DNA of 64,000 nt from Pyrocephalus nanus (GCA_038380795.1 CM076260.1:31096634-31160633); one strand, 5' to 3'. Positions 34,666 through 48,432 are shown, numbered from the stretch's first letter. Made by a program: numbers and translations. Notes: a model not told the origin generated them from the letters alone.

Positions 34666-35443
34666 AACTTAAAAAACCAAAGCAATTACTAAATGTAGAA
34701 AACAAATCCATAAATACAGAAGGACTCAGTGGACATAAAAAGACTTTTATTTTTGGACTTCTGACTTTATTACACATACTTGTCCCTGAAAAGGACATTT
34801 TAGCATCTTTTTTTGGAAAGTCAAGTGTCTTAGATGTTGATGTTCCTTTTGTTTTAAGCTGGGGCTAGCTCCTTAGAACTCTTATTAGCTGTTCAGAAGG
34901 AGAGATCAGCTGTTCTAAGTCTTTATATTCACGCTTTTGGATAAGGGTCATGTTATGTACCTTTAAGTCTGTAATCTATAGTACAGATTATATGCTTTTT
35001 TCTTCTGGAAGTTTTACACATCTTGGATGTTCAAAATTATGCAGAATTATTCTTCAGGTAAGTCAGTGACTTTTGATGCTGTGGTCTATGATAACAATTT
35101 GGACTGTTCTTTTAAAGAAGGCTCTTCATTGTTCCTTATGTATCTGACTTGGAGACTGATAAAAGGAGTTTTCAAGAAGTGTAAGGAGGGAAAAATATAT
35201 GATATTTGTACTCTGATATCCATTGTTATGCTCAGACCAAGCTCCCCATGCAGCTCCCTGTGGTCCATGCCTTGGTTTGTATGTCATGGCAGAGTGGATG
35301 TTAAGCACATCAGGGAGTTTGAGTGCAGTTGCAGGCAGGCAGAATAGGATGTGGGACCTGGGAAACCATCCTGGATCCTACAGTTTGAAAGGATAGTGTC
35401 AGAAGACTTTTTTCCCATGTGGTTTCTCTATGCACTTCTTTTT

Positions 35444-35477
35444 AAAATAAAAATTATTTTAAAATAAAAATTATTTT
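35444..35477. repeat. 17-bp tandem duplication
   Basis: AAAATAAAAATTATTTT is repeated exactly at 35444-35460 and 35461-35477. The unit is partly self-complementary, so the pair can also form an AT-rich hairpin. Confidence 0.9.
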
Positions 35478-38400
35478 TCTTTCAAATGAAATCCTGACAC
35501 CATAGCTAATTTAAAGTCTTGTATTAAATTGAAAGTAAACTATATACAACCTCTTTTGCATGTCAACCTTGGTCTACTTATATTTATCATGTACAGGCAT
35601 CTGAAAATAACTATTTTATGGAACAGAATGTTCATATTTTAGAACAATAAATATGTTCACTCATAAGCCTTAAATAATTTTAGCTTGAAATGATCCCTTG
35701 TTTCAATAATCTGAAGAGAAACTGTGAATTTCTACTCCCACAGAAAGAAGTAGAACAGGTCAACATTTTTTTATAACTCTCAGATTTATGTCAGAAAATA
35801 CAGGAAGGATCTGTGATTGTAAATCAAAAAGATTAGGACTCACATATGAATGAACTTTGATTTAGATATGGGTTAGAAGGTCAAGTGGGATAACATTGTT
35901 TTACTAAAGAATTTTATCTTTTGTTGAATACTGAGGAGTTATGAAGCAATATTTATGGAAAGTATTATTGGTATGCCTCAGGAGTGCAGTATATTTCCTC
36001 CTAAATTCCCAGGTCAAAACATTTTTCTAGTCTCATACAGAAAAAAAGATGACATTTAATATGTGTAGCTCTGCAGCATAATTAGCTGAAGTTTGCCTTC
36101 TTTAATTTTTCATTTATAATTGTCTGATTTAAAACTATCTGCGGAAATTCTCTGGCACTAATTGTACTACCATGGCCAGATAAAACAGGTGAGAGCAGTC
36201 CAAAAAGGAGATGTCACTTTTCAGAGCATTATAATCATTCAGCTTAAATGTTCTTCCAAGATTCCACACTTTGAGGAGTTGCCAATAGACATTTAGTGAC
36301 AGTATCTATAATGTATCAGTAAGCAAAATAAAGGTCTAACTTACATACTTTCTAACATAACTGCTTTCTGAGATAAAATCAATTGATGACAGACTGTTTC
36401 TAGAAGGCAGTGCAAATGAGGTCTCTTAGTGCCTGGAGCCTTTTCTCTGCTATTTGTGCTTTTGGTGCAGGAGCCTTCATTTGCTCTCAGCAATAATCCC
36501 TGATCTGTGACCTTTCTGGTCTGATGAATTCATCGAAGTTGTGCTAGGAAAGCTTGCTTTTTTTGACCTTATCTTTTTGGATTGTCCTTTGCTATTTGCT
36601 TCTTTTTAAAATGAAAAATATCACATTTATCATTAATTTATAAGGCACTTAGTCTGATAGCTTTAAATTATTTTATTTCCTATAGACCAGATCTATCCAA
36701 GTTGTACCAAGTTTCCTGAAAAGTCTGTGAGCAACTTATTGGGAAAAAAAAAACAACAACCCCAACCAAGGCAAGAAAACCCCACTAAAAGATATTATCA
36801 TCCCTGAAGTCATTTGTTGTCTTTGCATTTATCCCAAATAGGAATGACTCCTCATAAATAGTTTGAGTACTTGTGATTTCTTGGCCTAAAGAGGAAAGCA
36901 ACCGAATGTCACTTGAAAGGCAGTAAAAGGTGTTACTGAAGCCTTGGGAGAGCTCAGCATTTCAGAAGAGGTACGTTTCAAAATCAGATCCAAAGTGAAT
37001 TTTTGACCTCCATCATCTACCCATTAAATTCTGACCTGGGCAGTGCCTTGGTTAGTGCTCAGATTAATAGGAATCTATGTGCAATTGGCTGCTATTAATT
37101 TTATAGCCAAGATTGAATGTTGCCGCTGTAATTAATTTTAAGCTAAGTAAATCAGTAAAAAAGATTACATTACCTTAAATAAAATGGAGTTGGAGAAGAA
37201 ATGTTCTTTGAAGTTTATGAACCTAAATTGATGTCTCATTTATTTACATAATCTCTGAATTAATCAGTGTCAACTTTTTCATGAAAACTACCTTGAAATA
37301 AAGCCAAAGAAAGTAATTTTAGGGCATTGCTTTCATTTAGGAATATTTTTACTTCAGTAAAAAGGAAGTTGTAGTGAACATAATAAGTGTTTTGTGTAGG
37401 GGGCAAAAATCATGATGATAAGTTCCCTTCTATTGTGGTTTAAAATAAATGCAGTGTTTGCAGCTTATTTTCCACACTTGTCATATCTCAGAAAAATTAT
37501 TTTGATATTAGACAACTTCAGTTTATATTTAAGATAAATGTCACAATGAAAAATGCTGATTTCCTGCTAGTAGTGGCAAATTTTCCAAAGAAGCCAAAGC
37601 TAAAGCTGGTTGCAATCAGTACTGCAGTTATTCCACACTTCTGATCAGGGCATTATTATTTGTAAGGCTAGCTAGCTAATTGGTTGCTCAGACTTGTTAC
37701 CCAAATCAAAAAATACTGCTGTGAGTCTGAGGTTTGCCTTCAGTGATTGACAGGTTTCTTTCAAAAATGAGACATACTGGTATTAACTGTAATATTTTTC
37801 CTCTCCCAGCACAATTGCTCAGGCTGTGGAGGTAATGCCAATGAGCAGATCTGATGAAAGTGGTTGATTAAAAAGGCATTTGAGGCAGTTGCTTTTGTCA
37901 AAGTTAGCTTACTCTGCCAGCCATGGAGCAGATGTGAAGGCATGCTTAATAAGGGAGCTAAACCTCCTCTCCAGTGCTTTGACTTGTTTAGGCTGCATTT
38001 TCTATACAATTACACTGAGAGACAAAAGAGAAGGCAAAGAAGGCCTAGGAACTTTATTTTAGCCACTCATTCTGGGATGTGGCAAATGAAATTTTGAAGG
38101 TGTCCACAGCTCCCTCTGATTATATGGAGAACACTTGGGGTTAATGTCTTCCTTATTCTGGAATCACAAATAGTTAAAGAATGACATAGATTTTCAAAGT
38201 GTACATCCATTAAAAAAAGCTTAATGAAATACCTGAAAATCATCTAAACACAAATCTTTCTAACAAATTAATTTTGTTCAAATCCATAATATCATATATA
38301 TTTTTCAAAGTTTAAAATTCCTCTTCCAAAATAATCTGTGTTAAAAGAAGGCTTTAGATAAAAAGATATCTTACAATTCAAGCTATTTATCTATTCACTA

Positions 38401-40500
38401 AATAAGAAACAGGCAACAAAAATTATCTAAATAAAATTATACTTCTAGTATTTTACTAATTAATTTTATGCTCATCTACAGCATTTTACTTCTGACTTGG
38501 TTTTGGACTGAGGACTGTGAATTATGCCAAGCTGTGATTTGGCATTGCTATGGAAATAAATATAAAATAAGCATATATAGTCTCAAGAGTGAAACCCACA
38601 AAGAAAATTCAGAGTAGGGTTAAAACCAAAATTGTTGTGAACACTGAAGGTCAAGGAATTTTCAGCTGTTTTTAGGATATACTAATATTTTGATACTTTT
38701 TTTTTATAAATCCTCTCCTCATTGATACCAAGCTACCAATTACTGCTTTAACAGTCTTTATTCATGTTGGGTGTGTCCCATCAGTATATCACGAGTTGAA
38801 TGTATTTTGATGAGAGAATAAGCAGTTTTTCTTTTGGTGCATATCAGGTCCTTGTGGAACATGGTCCCTTGTTCTAAGTGGACTGCAATAAGAGAGCCCA
38901 CGTGGAAGATCCATAGGTTGTAAGGTCATCACAGCATCTGTCTTTAGTAGGAAGAATTTGGACACTTTAAGGGGAACGGATCTGAATGTCAGTTCCATAA
39001 CGAGACAGTAGAAGGGCTGTGCAGTTGCTCCCTGATTTTCTCAGATACCCCATTACTGGCTCATTTCCCAGTTCTTTATAGTGTGCTATTCACCATCTGT
39101 CTTCTTATGTGATTGTGTGAAATGCAATCCCTCTCTGATTTCCTCATGGAGTGACAAGGCTCAGCTTTGCCCTTCTTGAGACCTCAAGCCCCTGTTCACA
39201 GCAGCAATAAAGGACAGTGAATGGCAGTGAGATACAAGGAAAGCACTGAAGTCTCCTTTAGCCCATGTATTACATGTTGGAAGTTACAGCCTCCGTTGAA
39301 AGTTCTGTTTTTGTTGTTGAGGAACTTTCTACTGACTGCCAAAGTACTGATTCATCCCCTGACTCTGTAGTGCAATATATCTACTCATTCTTTCCATGTC
39401 CTTTGGAGATATTCAGTCACAAAAAATTCCAATAACCAAATATCCAAGGTACTAATGGCAGTTCTTTGTGCTACTACCGTTAGTAGGAGTTTTGGGTTAG
39501 GAAAGGAAGACAGGGCCACATGTGCCGGGACCAAGTGGAGGTACTCCCTCACTGCCTGTGTGCAAGGAACAGGTGTGCAGCCTCCGGTGGAAGTTCCTCA
39601 CAGGCGGTGGGGATGCAACGGCAAGAAACGGTTCCAGTTGTTTTGAGAACCACAAACCATAACTTCTGGCTTCCCAGAGGCCCTGCAATTCCCCGTGTTG
39701 GTACAGCAAGTCCTCTGGCTGCAACAGCAACTATGCTAACTAAGTTTCAGAAGAGAGACCCGCGGTTTTCTGTGGCTGCAGGTTTTGCTGCTAGGCACAA
39801 CTGGCTTTGTAATGCACATGCTCATCTTAACGAAATCTGGTTTGGATTGTAGCTGGCCTGTCTGTTTGAGGAAGTTTCTCCTTCAGCAGATGGTAATAAT
39901 TTTCACCAAACGTTGTAGAGTTAGACATTTACTGGAAGACACATGCTCACTGCATGGTAACCATGTGAATCTCTTGCTTGCGTAGTCCTGCCAAAACCTT
40001 CCACCAGAATTTGCCTAAATAACTTTACTTTGGGTCCAGAATGCAACACAGAAGGGGGCTTGCACAGATTTTTGCCAGCACATCCTAGTAAACTTGACAT
40101 TGCACAGATTTAAAACCCTAGATGCTCGAGTATTAGCGGCAAATACTGTAAAACCCTTTTCTCAGATCTGCTCACTAACTAATGACATCCAAAATTCCTG
40201 GTTCTTCAATTAGGAGGTGTCATTGAATTCAAGAAAGTGCACAAAGCACCATCAATCTCTTTCTGGAATTTCAAACCTTATACTTTGTATAGGTATTTTT
40301 TAATCCTTCTCAAGTCCTGATGTCAGACATGCACAAGAAAAAACTGCTAAATACATTCTGCATACCATGTATACAATCTTGCACATCACAAACAGCCTTA
40401 GAGTTCAAGCCATAGCCAAACAGAAATGACAAGGAAAAAACTACATGATCTTTAAGGAACTAACATTTACAAAAATTAGACCCTGATATAGAAAACTTCA

Positions 40501-40710
40501 GTAGGGCAAGAGGGCACAGCCTTAAGCTCTGCCAGGGGAGCTTTAGGCTGCACATTAGGAAGAAATTTTTTACAGAGAGAGTAATCAGACCTTGGAATGG
40601 GCTGCCCAGGAAGGTGGTGGATGCACCATCCCTTGAGGTTTTCAAGATGAGACTTGATGTGGCACTTAGTGCCATGGTCTAGTAATCACAACAGTGTTGC
40701 ATCAAGGGTT
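40501..40710 (+). mobile_element. CR1 LINE 3' fragment, same subfamily as 4157-6840
   Basis: GAGGGCACAGCCTTAAGC, CTGCCAGGGGAG, ACATTAGGAAGAAATTTTTT, TGGGCTGCCCAGGAAGG and AGTGCCATGGTCTAGTAA follow one another as in the 3' end of CR1. The same phrases occur, reverse complemented, at about 4185-4400. The shared wording over roughly 200 bp places both in one CR1 subfamily. Both ends are truncated; the 3' end stops inside ATCAAGGGTT without a CR1 tail. Confidence 0.85.
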
Positions 40711-43700
40711 TTCACTCTGTAAAAAATGACAAAAATCTAAAAACTGGAGAAGAAATTTGCCAGATGAAGAAAACAACAAGAAGCATAACATATTCAGTTG
40801 AAACTTTCCTTCTTTTATACCTAGAAATGAACGATTCCTTCGCAGAAAGACCTATACAGTATTTAGGTCAAGTTAAATGATAACAGTTGTGTTCTGTATG
40901 GTTTGTACTTCTTTTGTAAAAAAAAAATAAATATTAGTTCAATTTGTCAGCAGTACAGTGATGGATGAGGCTGAATCCTAAAGCATAAAAATCACAAGCT
41001 AGAGATGAAAAGCATTCTGTAAAACTGATGACCATGTAAATACTTATATACTAACGGCATAGCTCTTTGTACAGAACTTTGGCAGCTGATTATTAAAGAA
41101 ATGGACAGCAGTGTCATTCCTTTCTGGTTTAGGATCCATATGGTGCCTGAATTCAGTGTGTGGGGGAAGAAAAGTGTTCCAGAGAAGAGCCAGTTATGGA
41201 GATGAAAGAAATATGTGCTGGGAAGATCCACATGAGAGCAGCATTGACAGGGCTAAAGGAAGGGCTTAATTGACACTTGGTGGAATTAAAGTCTTTTCCA
41301 CATATTTCTGTTTTGGACATCCCCGTACTCTTGCTGAATGTGTATGTGTATGTGCTTGTGCCTGTTTCTGCCTTTTCCCTTAGCACACCAAATGATGTGA
41401 GTGAACTTGCAAAAGAAAATACATGAAGATGGATCTACTACGAAATGTCACTGTGGACTTCTGTACACAAATGTTCTAGAGTTTTAGTGCAAGAGTAACA
41501 ACTCCGTATTTTCATAAGTGATATTTTATATCCTTTGAGGTAAATAAATTGATTGAGCTAAGCCACAAATGTGTGGCTTAGGGGAATGATCAAACATTGC
41601 ATAAGGAGATCCTACTAAAAATGAACGTAAAAATAAATAAATAAAATAATTGGAGCAGTGCATGATCTCAGCACCCTGCTTCTGAGAAAAAGTATGTACA
41701 AGTGTGAAACTGTATTTAAAAAGGGATGGTCGTGGGAGAATAGACTCCTTAGTCCTTGGAAGGAAGTACCCTGCTTCAATGAGTGAGTCTGATGGATTTG
41801 CCTTGGGCTGGGAATTCCTCACATGGAGAACCAGAACCAAGAACACCCAACTCCAGATGGAAATTTGGAACAGGAGCAAAGTTAACCTAGCCAGTCACAA
41901 CTGCCTTGGAGGCACAATTTGTTGCTCAAACAGTGTGGATTTAAGACTGAATGTCGAATGAATAAGAAAAAATAATAATCATTCAGACATGTCTTACCTT
42001 ATTTTTTAATAAAAACAAAGTTCTATTTTATTTGAAAGGATTTTCTTTATTTGAAGAAATAAGTAAATAAAATTCAGGCAAATATTAAAATCTGTCATGG
42101 CAAACAAATTTTAACAATTCCACATGTTTTTAAGATATTATTAAAAGATGCTGAAAATGTTCAAATAAAGTATAAGATTTTTGTGTGTATTGTGCATTGC
42201 TCAACACTTCAGATAATTCAGAGTATTCAGGCATTCCAATGAAAACCAGATTTGATTAAATGAGAAGAAGATATAAATGCCAGTGGCAGCTACTTGTAAT
42301 AGTCCCTTAAAAAAAACCATACCAACTCATAAAAAGTAAAATCTGTTTGTTTAATTTTATTTTGTTTAGTTTGAAAACAAATCCCATATTGTTTTGAGTG
42401 AGCAGACATCTTGGGAACAATTCACAACATCAACATTTATACTACTATTTTAGTTTTTATAAACATTTTCAATATTTAACATATTTGAAAACCAAGCAAT
42501 TTTTGGTGCCTAACTTTGGAAAATTATGTTTGGATATTTTAGGTGTTTATTTCATTAGACAGTAAGTTAAGAAATAAAAAGTCCACATTATAAATATAGA
42601 ATTCAAGATTCAGGATATTGTTCTTCCTTCTTACAAGTATTTCTCTTACACTCAATTGACCTTTCTGTGAGATTGCAGTACTTAGCAACTGGAAAGAGTT
42701 GACTCTTTTTTTGTTTATTATAAGGAAAGAGCAAAAAAAAAGTAAAAGGCTTGCATAAGCATATATAAATGGATACATTTAACTAGGTCACCTTTTTCCT
42801 ACCTAGGTCTATCACCTCTCTCAATTAAATGTGTTGTTGCATTTGGCATAGTCTCATTCTCAAGTGTAGAAATAAATGTGCTCAGAAGAAAATCATTCCA
42901 GCATAGGAAAAATTGATTTGGAGCTTATTGAGGAAAACAAAGAAAGAAAAAGACTTATATTTCAGGTCTTTGCAAAGATCTTAGCATAGTGGTATGTTAG
43001 TTTTAGCTGCAGCCTTTGGCACTGCAATGGTAAAAAGTGATGACTGACGAAGACTGCTGTAAGGTGAAATGCTTAACTAAAGAGGCGCATCTTGCAATGT
43101 CCTTGTGTCTCACACAGCAGCTAAATAAAACAATTTGGACTCAGTCTGTTCTGTTGTTAATTGACATCCTGAACTCACGACCTTTCACTGTGTGTGCTGT
43201 CCTAATGAAAAAAAGATTTTCAAACTGGTTCTATCACTGCATCCAAAGACTATATTGGCCACACAGTCAGTAGAAATGTTTCTCTCAGCCATCTCCAGTC
43301 TTACTCCTCACACGAAAAAGAAGAGGTTTTGTATAGGTTTAAAGGAAAAAATTTCAGAGAGCAAGGTATTTACAAAGCACCTTATTTTTAGATAAGGCAG
43401 TAAATCTGGCTGTAACAAGTTAAATGTGTCTTTAGGAACAAAACCAAAACCTGCAAGAATTACAGGGTTGGTCACCTTTTAAAGATGCACTTTAATCTCA
43501 GTTGACTGGTCAATTGAACATGTGGGTCATATAAAGTTGGTTGTGCTTTTTTTAATCCTAAGTTTACAATCTTTGTATTCCTAGATAGGCACTAAAACCA
43601 TGTAGTGCAGACAAGGAATTTCCAGTGGTACAGTGCTAATTATGATTTCCAGTGGGGGACATTTAGACTTCCTGTTTTGGTGGATCAGTGTGTGGAAAGA

Positions 43701-44284
43701 GAGCTGTGTGTTTGTTTATAAAAATGCATTCACCTTGTCCTCTAGCCATGATTCTGCGAGGACTTAATACGGCTATATAAATATATAAATATAAATATAA
43801 AGGCTCAATCCAACAGTTCTTATTCTGGCAGCTTCTGTAATATATCCAGAAGTAGCTACATCCAGTCAATACAACAGTATGACAGAACTGCAAGCAATAA
43901 GGGTTGAGGCAGAATGTCTCAGTTTTGTTGTTTCCTTCCATGATGTTATAAACTTGGGTTTGCACTCACTCACACAGTCCTTGTGCTAGTACACCCCACT
44001 GGATAATGGGTTATCCTTAGATTCCCACTGTCAAGAGAGAAAAAACAACATTTAGAGCATTGCTATTTTGAACATTCAAACGATGACTGATAGTTTCCTT
44101 AATATTCTTCAGTGATTCCGCACATTAACAGACAGATTACTCAGTTGAATTGTAAGTTGAGACAGGCAATGTACCTGTGGAGAGAGTTCTGTGCTAAAAA
44201 GCACTAGAAGCAGCAGATATGGGACAAATGAAGCCAATATGGAAATCTAACACTGCACAAAAGACTGTAGAGTGTAGAAGGCAA

Positions 44285-44314
44285 ACAACATGCAGAAAGA
44301 CAACATGCAGAAAG
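44285..44314. repeat. 15-bp tandem duplication
   Basis: ACAACATGCAGAAAG is repeated exactly at 44285-44299 and 44300-44314. Confidence 0.9.
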
Positions 44315-44426
44315 ACAGAGGGGTTATATGGCTGAGAAGAGGAAGAAGGCTTTCATTCTTACTGCTTACCTATGCCTTGTTCAAAAACTCACCTGCAATC
44401 CTTTGAAAAGACTGTTTGGATGCGCC

Positions 44427-44448
44427 TTTTTTTTTTTTTTTTTTTTTT
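44427..44448. repeat. Poly(T) run, 22 T
   Basis: Twenty-two T residues with no detectable retroposed body on either side. A simple homopolymer. Confidence 0.95.
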
Positions 44449-46629
44449 GCTTTCACAGTAAGGGGAATGTTAAGCCAGGTCACAGGGTCTCCATGTGGCT
44501 TGAAGCAAGAGCTTGAATTGTCTGGCTGGTGCATGTGGTTTATTCTTTGGGACAATGGGGAGCTGTAGGCTAGTCTCCAGCTGCTGGGCAAATGTTTATA
44601 GGGTACTTCTGCACTTATCACTCTACTTTTTGACTCCACAGTATATCAGAGGGAATATTAATGTCCGAGCTATGATTTTCACCATTTGATTATTGGATAA
44701 AAGGTAAATACTTCTGACTGTTGCCTAGAAACAGAGTGAGAGGGCAATGCTCAGTAAGTGGCTGAAGTGTGACTTCAGGTTGGGAGAGCTTTTCTCTGAC
44801 AGTGGGCACAAGCACAGCTGTGACACGGCACGGGAGGCACTCTCTTACTCATTAAAGACAGGCAGCAGTGAACTTTGAAAACCTGTGCCAATGAACTTAA
44901 AAATACACACGTGTTTAAGTGATTTAAAATGAGAACTGTAATATAATATTTGTATGGAAATAGCTCGAAAGACACCAAAAGACCTAACTGTCAATAATTC
45001 TAGGATCTGGAAATTAAACCAGACTTTCTGTGATGCAAAAGCCTACTGAGCCTTTTGGTTTCTTCTGGTTTCATAAAGCCCTTAAACACCAAGCCCCGTA
45101 GGTATAGATAGCTTTGTTTTCCCTGAACCTATGCTACCTAACTGTGATGTGCATTAGGAGTTCCTAAGACAATACTTCAAGGAAAGTTATAGACAGTTTA
45201 TTATAAAAAAATTATTTTTGTCTTGGAACTTACCCATCACAATTTTATGCTTGCTACAAATGTCTAATGGTGTGTTCAAAGATCATTCTTAATTAAATAG
45301 TATTTGTCTTTTTTTCCACTAGAGCCTTCATTTCATGTTTGACACAAGAAATTGTCTTGTCTGTAGTTAGTCCAGTGATAAGGCAGGAGGCAGTAAATGA
45401 ACAAGTGAAAAAAAAAACTTGGAAGTAAAAAATATTGCTAAGTGGGGATCTGCTGGAGAGCTCTAGTCTGACCAGAAAAAAACATCGCTGGAAAAAATTC
45501 AGGGAAGGAGAAGTAGGGACTGGTGCCAGGTACCGTCAGTGCAAAGACTTGACATAGATGTGCAGCCAGTGAAGTGTCAGTCCCACTGGTGTGGAAAGCA
45601 GCCACTGAAAGCTGTGATGTGGCAGGGGATCAGAGACTGTTGCTGCTACAGCTTCATCCAGGGAAGAAGCTACATCACATAACAGTTGGACTCTGTCGCG
45701 CAGGCTTGAAAACTTGCCTGGGTTGTCAATCAACCTTGTTAAAAAAAGTGCTCTGCTGTGAGATGACTGTACTCTTCTCTCTTTAAAATCTGCAGACATT
45801 TTTGAGAGATAACTCTGCCTTTTTATTCATCAACCTGCAACCCCTCCTGACCCCCTCGCCTCCCCCAGCAAAAAATGGAAAACAGGAATGAGATGTCCCT
45901 TCTATTTTTCACAAAAAATATTAATTTTATTTTGATTGGATAATCAAAGAAGAGGTATTGTTTATGTCTGGTTTATAAAGTGCATAGTTTTGTGTGGATT
46001 AGTCAAACCCAGATGATGAAAATATCTATTTGCATAGGCTTCCAAATGACAGGATGTTTGTCCAGATTTGTTTATGGTAATCATTTCCGCTGACCTGTGG
46101 ATTTATATGCTTGAGCTTTTGTTTTAAAAGCCAGAGGCAGAAGCTGACTTTGTTGTCTTGGACAGCTGACTGAAACCATGAATTTTGTTTTCATAGTCAA
46201 ACATCTTCTCCAATGCCTCTCTGATTCTCATTTGAGACTGAATTTGTGTCTTCTTTCCTTAAATGCCATGGAAAGGGCCAGTAGGGGTGGGGGAATGACT
46301 ATACTCGGCATTTTATTGATTTATTTATGGAATAATTCAAGACTGATCCAGAAGGTGCCAGATTTTAGTTTTCACCCTCAGCGAGGTTGACTATACAATT
46401 TCAAACCTACTCAGTATATGACAAGAGGAAATGAGTATTTCAAACATATTCATTATTGATGTTGTACAGAAATAAACATTTCAGTGTATGGATAAGAGTG
46501 ATCACAAAACTTGGAGATAAATTCAGAGGGATATTGGCAAGCAATATGAGTTTCGTGCATCTCTGAAAATAATCAAAAAATCTACTCAAATGTTTTAATT
46601 ATTTTTGTAAAAAAATCTGTTAAAATTGA

Positions 46630-46770
46630 CAAGATTTAGAAAAGACCTTGCTGGAAGTTTTTGAAAGCCAGACTGAAAAGTGACTGACTAGAAGAATTCA
46701 ACTTATTTAGTTTATCCAGGGCAAGGTTGAAAAGTTCAGCAGGAATCTCTTACAAAAAATAATACATGAC
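46630..46770 (+). mobile_element. Weak CR1 ORF2 trace
   Basis: AGAATTCAACTTATTTAG, TCCAGGGCAAGGTTGAAAAG and AGCAGGAATCTCTTACAAA resemble, in order, the CR1 segment encoding LGLFSLEKRRL and the following residues. Divergence is high and the ends are not defined. Confidence 0.33.
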
Positions 46771-47018
46771 TCATAAATCTAAGAGAAAAATGAAAATGAA
46801 GCTGTAGTGATTCTATTGTATAGGCAGATCCTAATAAATGACCTGGTAAATTCTTAATTGATAGCACAGAGTTAAAGAGAAAAAACGTTACTAGCACTTT
46901 TAAAATTTAGCACTAGCTATTTAATTAGTCTTGGTTAAAAGCTGAAGCTACATACTATTTAGACATGACAAAAGATAGTAATATTTTCACAGTTAGGAAA
47001 ATAAATAATGGGCAATAC

Positions 47019-47058
47019 ATACATACATACATATATATATACATATGTGTATATTTTT
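47019..47058. repeat. ATAC/AT microsatellite
   Basis: ATACATACATACATATATAT-type sequence: a few ATAC units followed by AT dinucleotides and an imperfect tail. Confidence 0.85.
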
Positions 47059-48290
47059 TGTAAATAAGTATGCATAAATGTGTCAATACATATTTTTATA
47101 CCTAAACTTATATGTATACATTAAACCTTTTATTGATAATGCTGTAAACTTGTGGTGTTTAGGTGACGTTGTATTTGAAATAAATATAAATCTGCATTGT
47201 TCTTAGCACTCAATATAAATAATAACTATATAGGTGAGATACTATTATGCTTAGGACAGGTAACAGGCAAAAGCTAATGAGTAGAAACTAGTATAACATA
47301 GGACTGCAGATGATCTTTAATTAGAAAGATAGCTGAAAAGTTATCACTATTTAAGTAATTTCTTTTATATATACTTTGCACTATACAATCAAAAACTCTG
47401 CAGAAGAAAAGGTTTAATCACTGTATACTGTTTTTTCAGCTTAATTATTGACAGTCATCCTTTTTTACCCCATATTTATCAAGTTTCCAATGAGGAAGCA
47501 GTCACCTAGTGCATATGGCAAAAATCTGGGTTTTTTTCAGTTCAGTATAACTCTGAGGAGACCTTACAGAAGGAAAATATTGATTTCTGAAGGTTTTTCC
47601 TATATTTTCAGTGCCAGATTATTGTAAGGGAGCTCTATACACTTTTCTTTGTATTTTGGCATTCAAGTTCAGAACTGTTATATACCTGAACACCAAGAGC
47701 CAATAAAAACAACTAAATCTGGAACACATTAGGATAATAAAGGCACAGAAACTGGAAAAGCTGCAGCCATTGTGCATGACCATGATTTACTGTAGCTTCA
47801 GGTTTGGTTTTAAAATACATGCTTATCATGAAGGGTATTATGTAATTCACCATAATCCTGATAAATTATCAAAGTAATTGAAAAATTATTCATTACCTGT
47901 TCTAGAGAGAATGGCCTTAGTAGTGTTTTTTTAATTAGATATGAATTAGTTGAGATAATATTGCAATATTCATATAGCTTCTGTCAGATTGTACATTGCT
48001 TTACCCCTCAGAAGATTTATTTCTTTTATTCTCCATATAATTTCAGAAAAAATTTCTTAATTCCTTTAGTATCTGTCATGTGCAGATGAGTGTCCAACAA
48101 AGAGGATTTTTCATTAAGGTGTCATTTGCTTTTACTGAACATGGCTTAATAGGTTTTTTAAATATCTCTTTTACTTGTTGGAATATATAAGTATGCATTT
48201 GTGTCATGTATGCATGTGATGAGACTCTTTAAAAGCACATTCCTGACTGTGTAATTTTAAGTTGCCAGATAATTCAGCCTGGACAACATT

Positions 48291-48432
48291 AAAAAAAACC
48301 CAACCAAACAAAACCATCCAAACAAATGCCAAAACAACAACAACAAAAAAACCCACCAAAACCTCCCCAAAACAAACCAAAAACCCCCTCTCCCAAATCC
48401 CAATCCCCCTGTCCAAAAAAAAATCACCCTCT
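48291..48432. repeat. A/C-only low-complexity tract
   Basis: About 140 bp in which the + strand is almost only A and C. Only two G residues fall inside (near 48328 and 48411) and T is sparse. It shifts from A-rich (AAAACAACAACAAC) to C-rich (CCCCCTCTCCCAAATCCC). This skew, not a gene, accounts for the open frames at 48204-48477. Confidence 0.85.

Larger units (their letters stand above)
34451..40500. other. Non-coding sequence, possible conserved elements, no gene recognised
   Basis: Unique sequence without recognisable transposons over about 6 kb. The part at 36060-38060 has the texture of conserved non-coding DNA (AT-rich TAATTA-type cores between balanced-composition segments). 39440-39990 is locally richer in CpG. 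Two short tandem duplications are listed separately. No open frame over 110 codons has a recognisable product. Confidence 0.62.
40711..46629. other. Non-coding sequence, no gene recognised
   Basis: AT-rich unique sequence with A/T homopolymers and one tandem duplication. Minus frames such as 41526-41879 (117 codons) and 45536-45799 (87 codons) have no recognisable domain. Confidence 0.68.
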
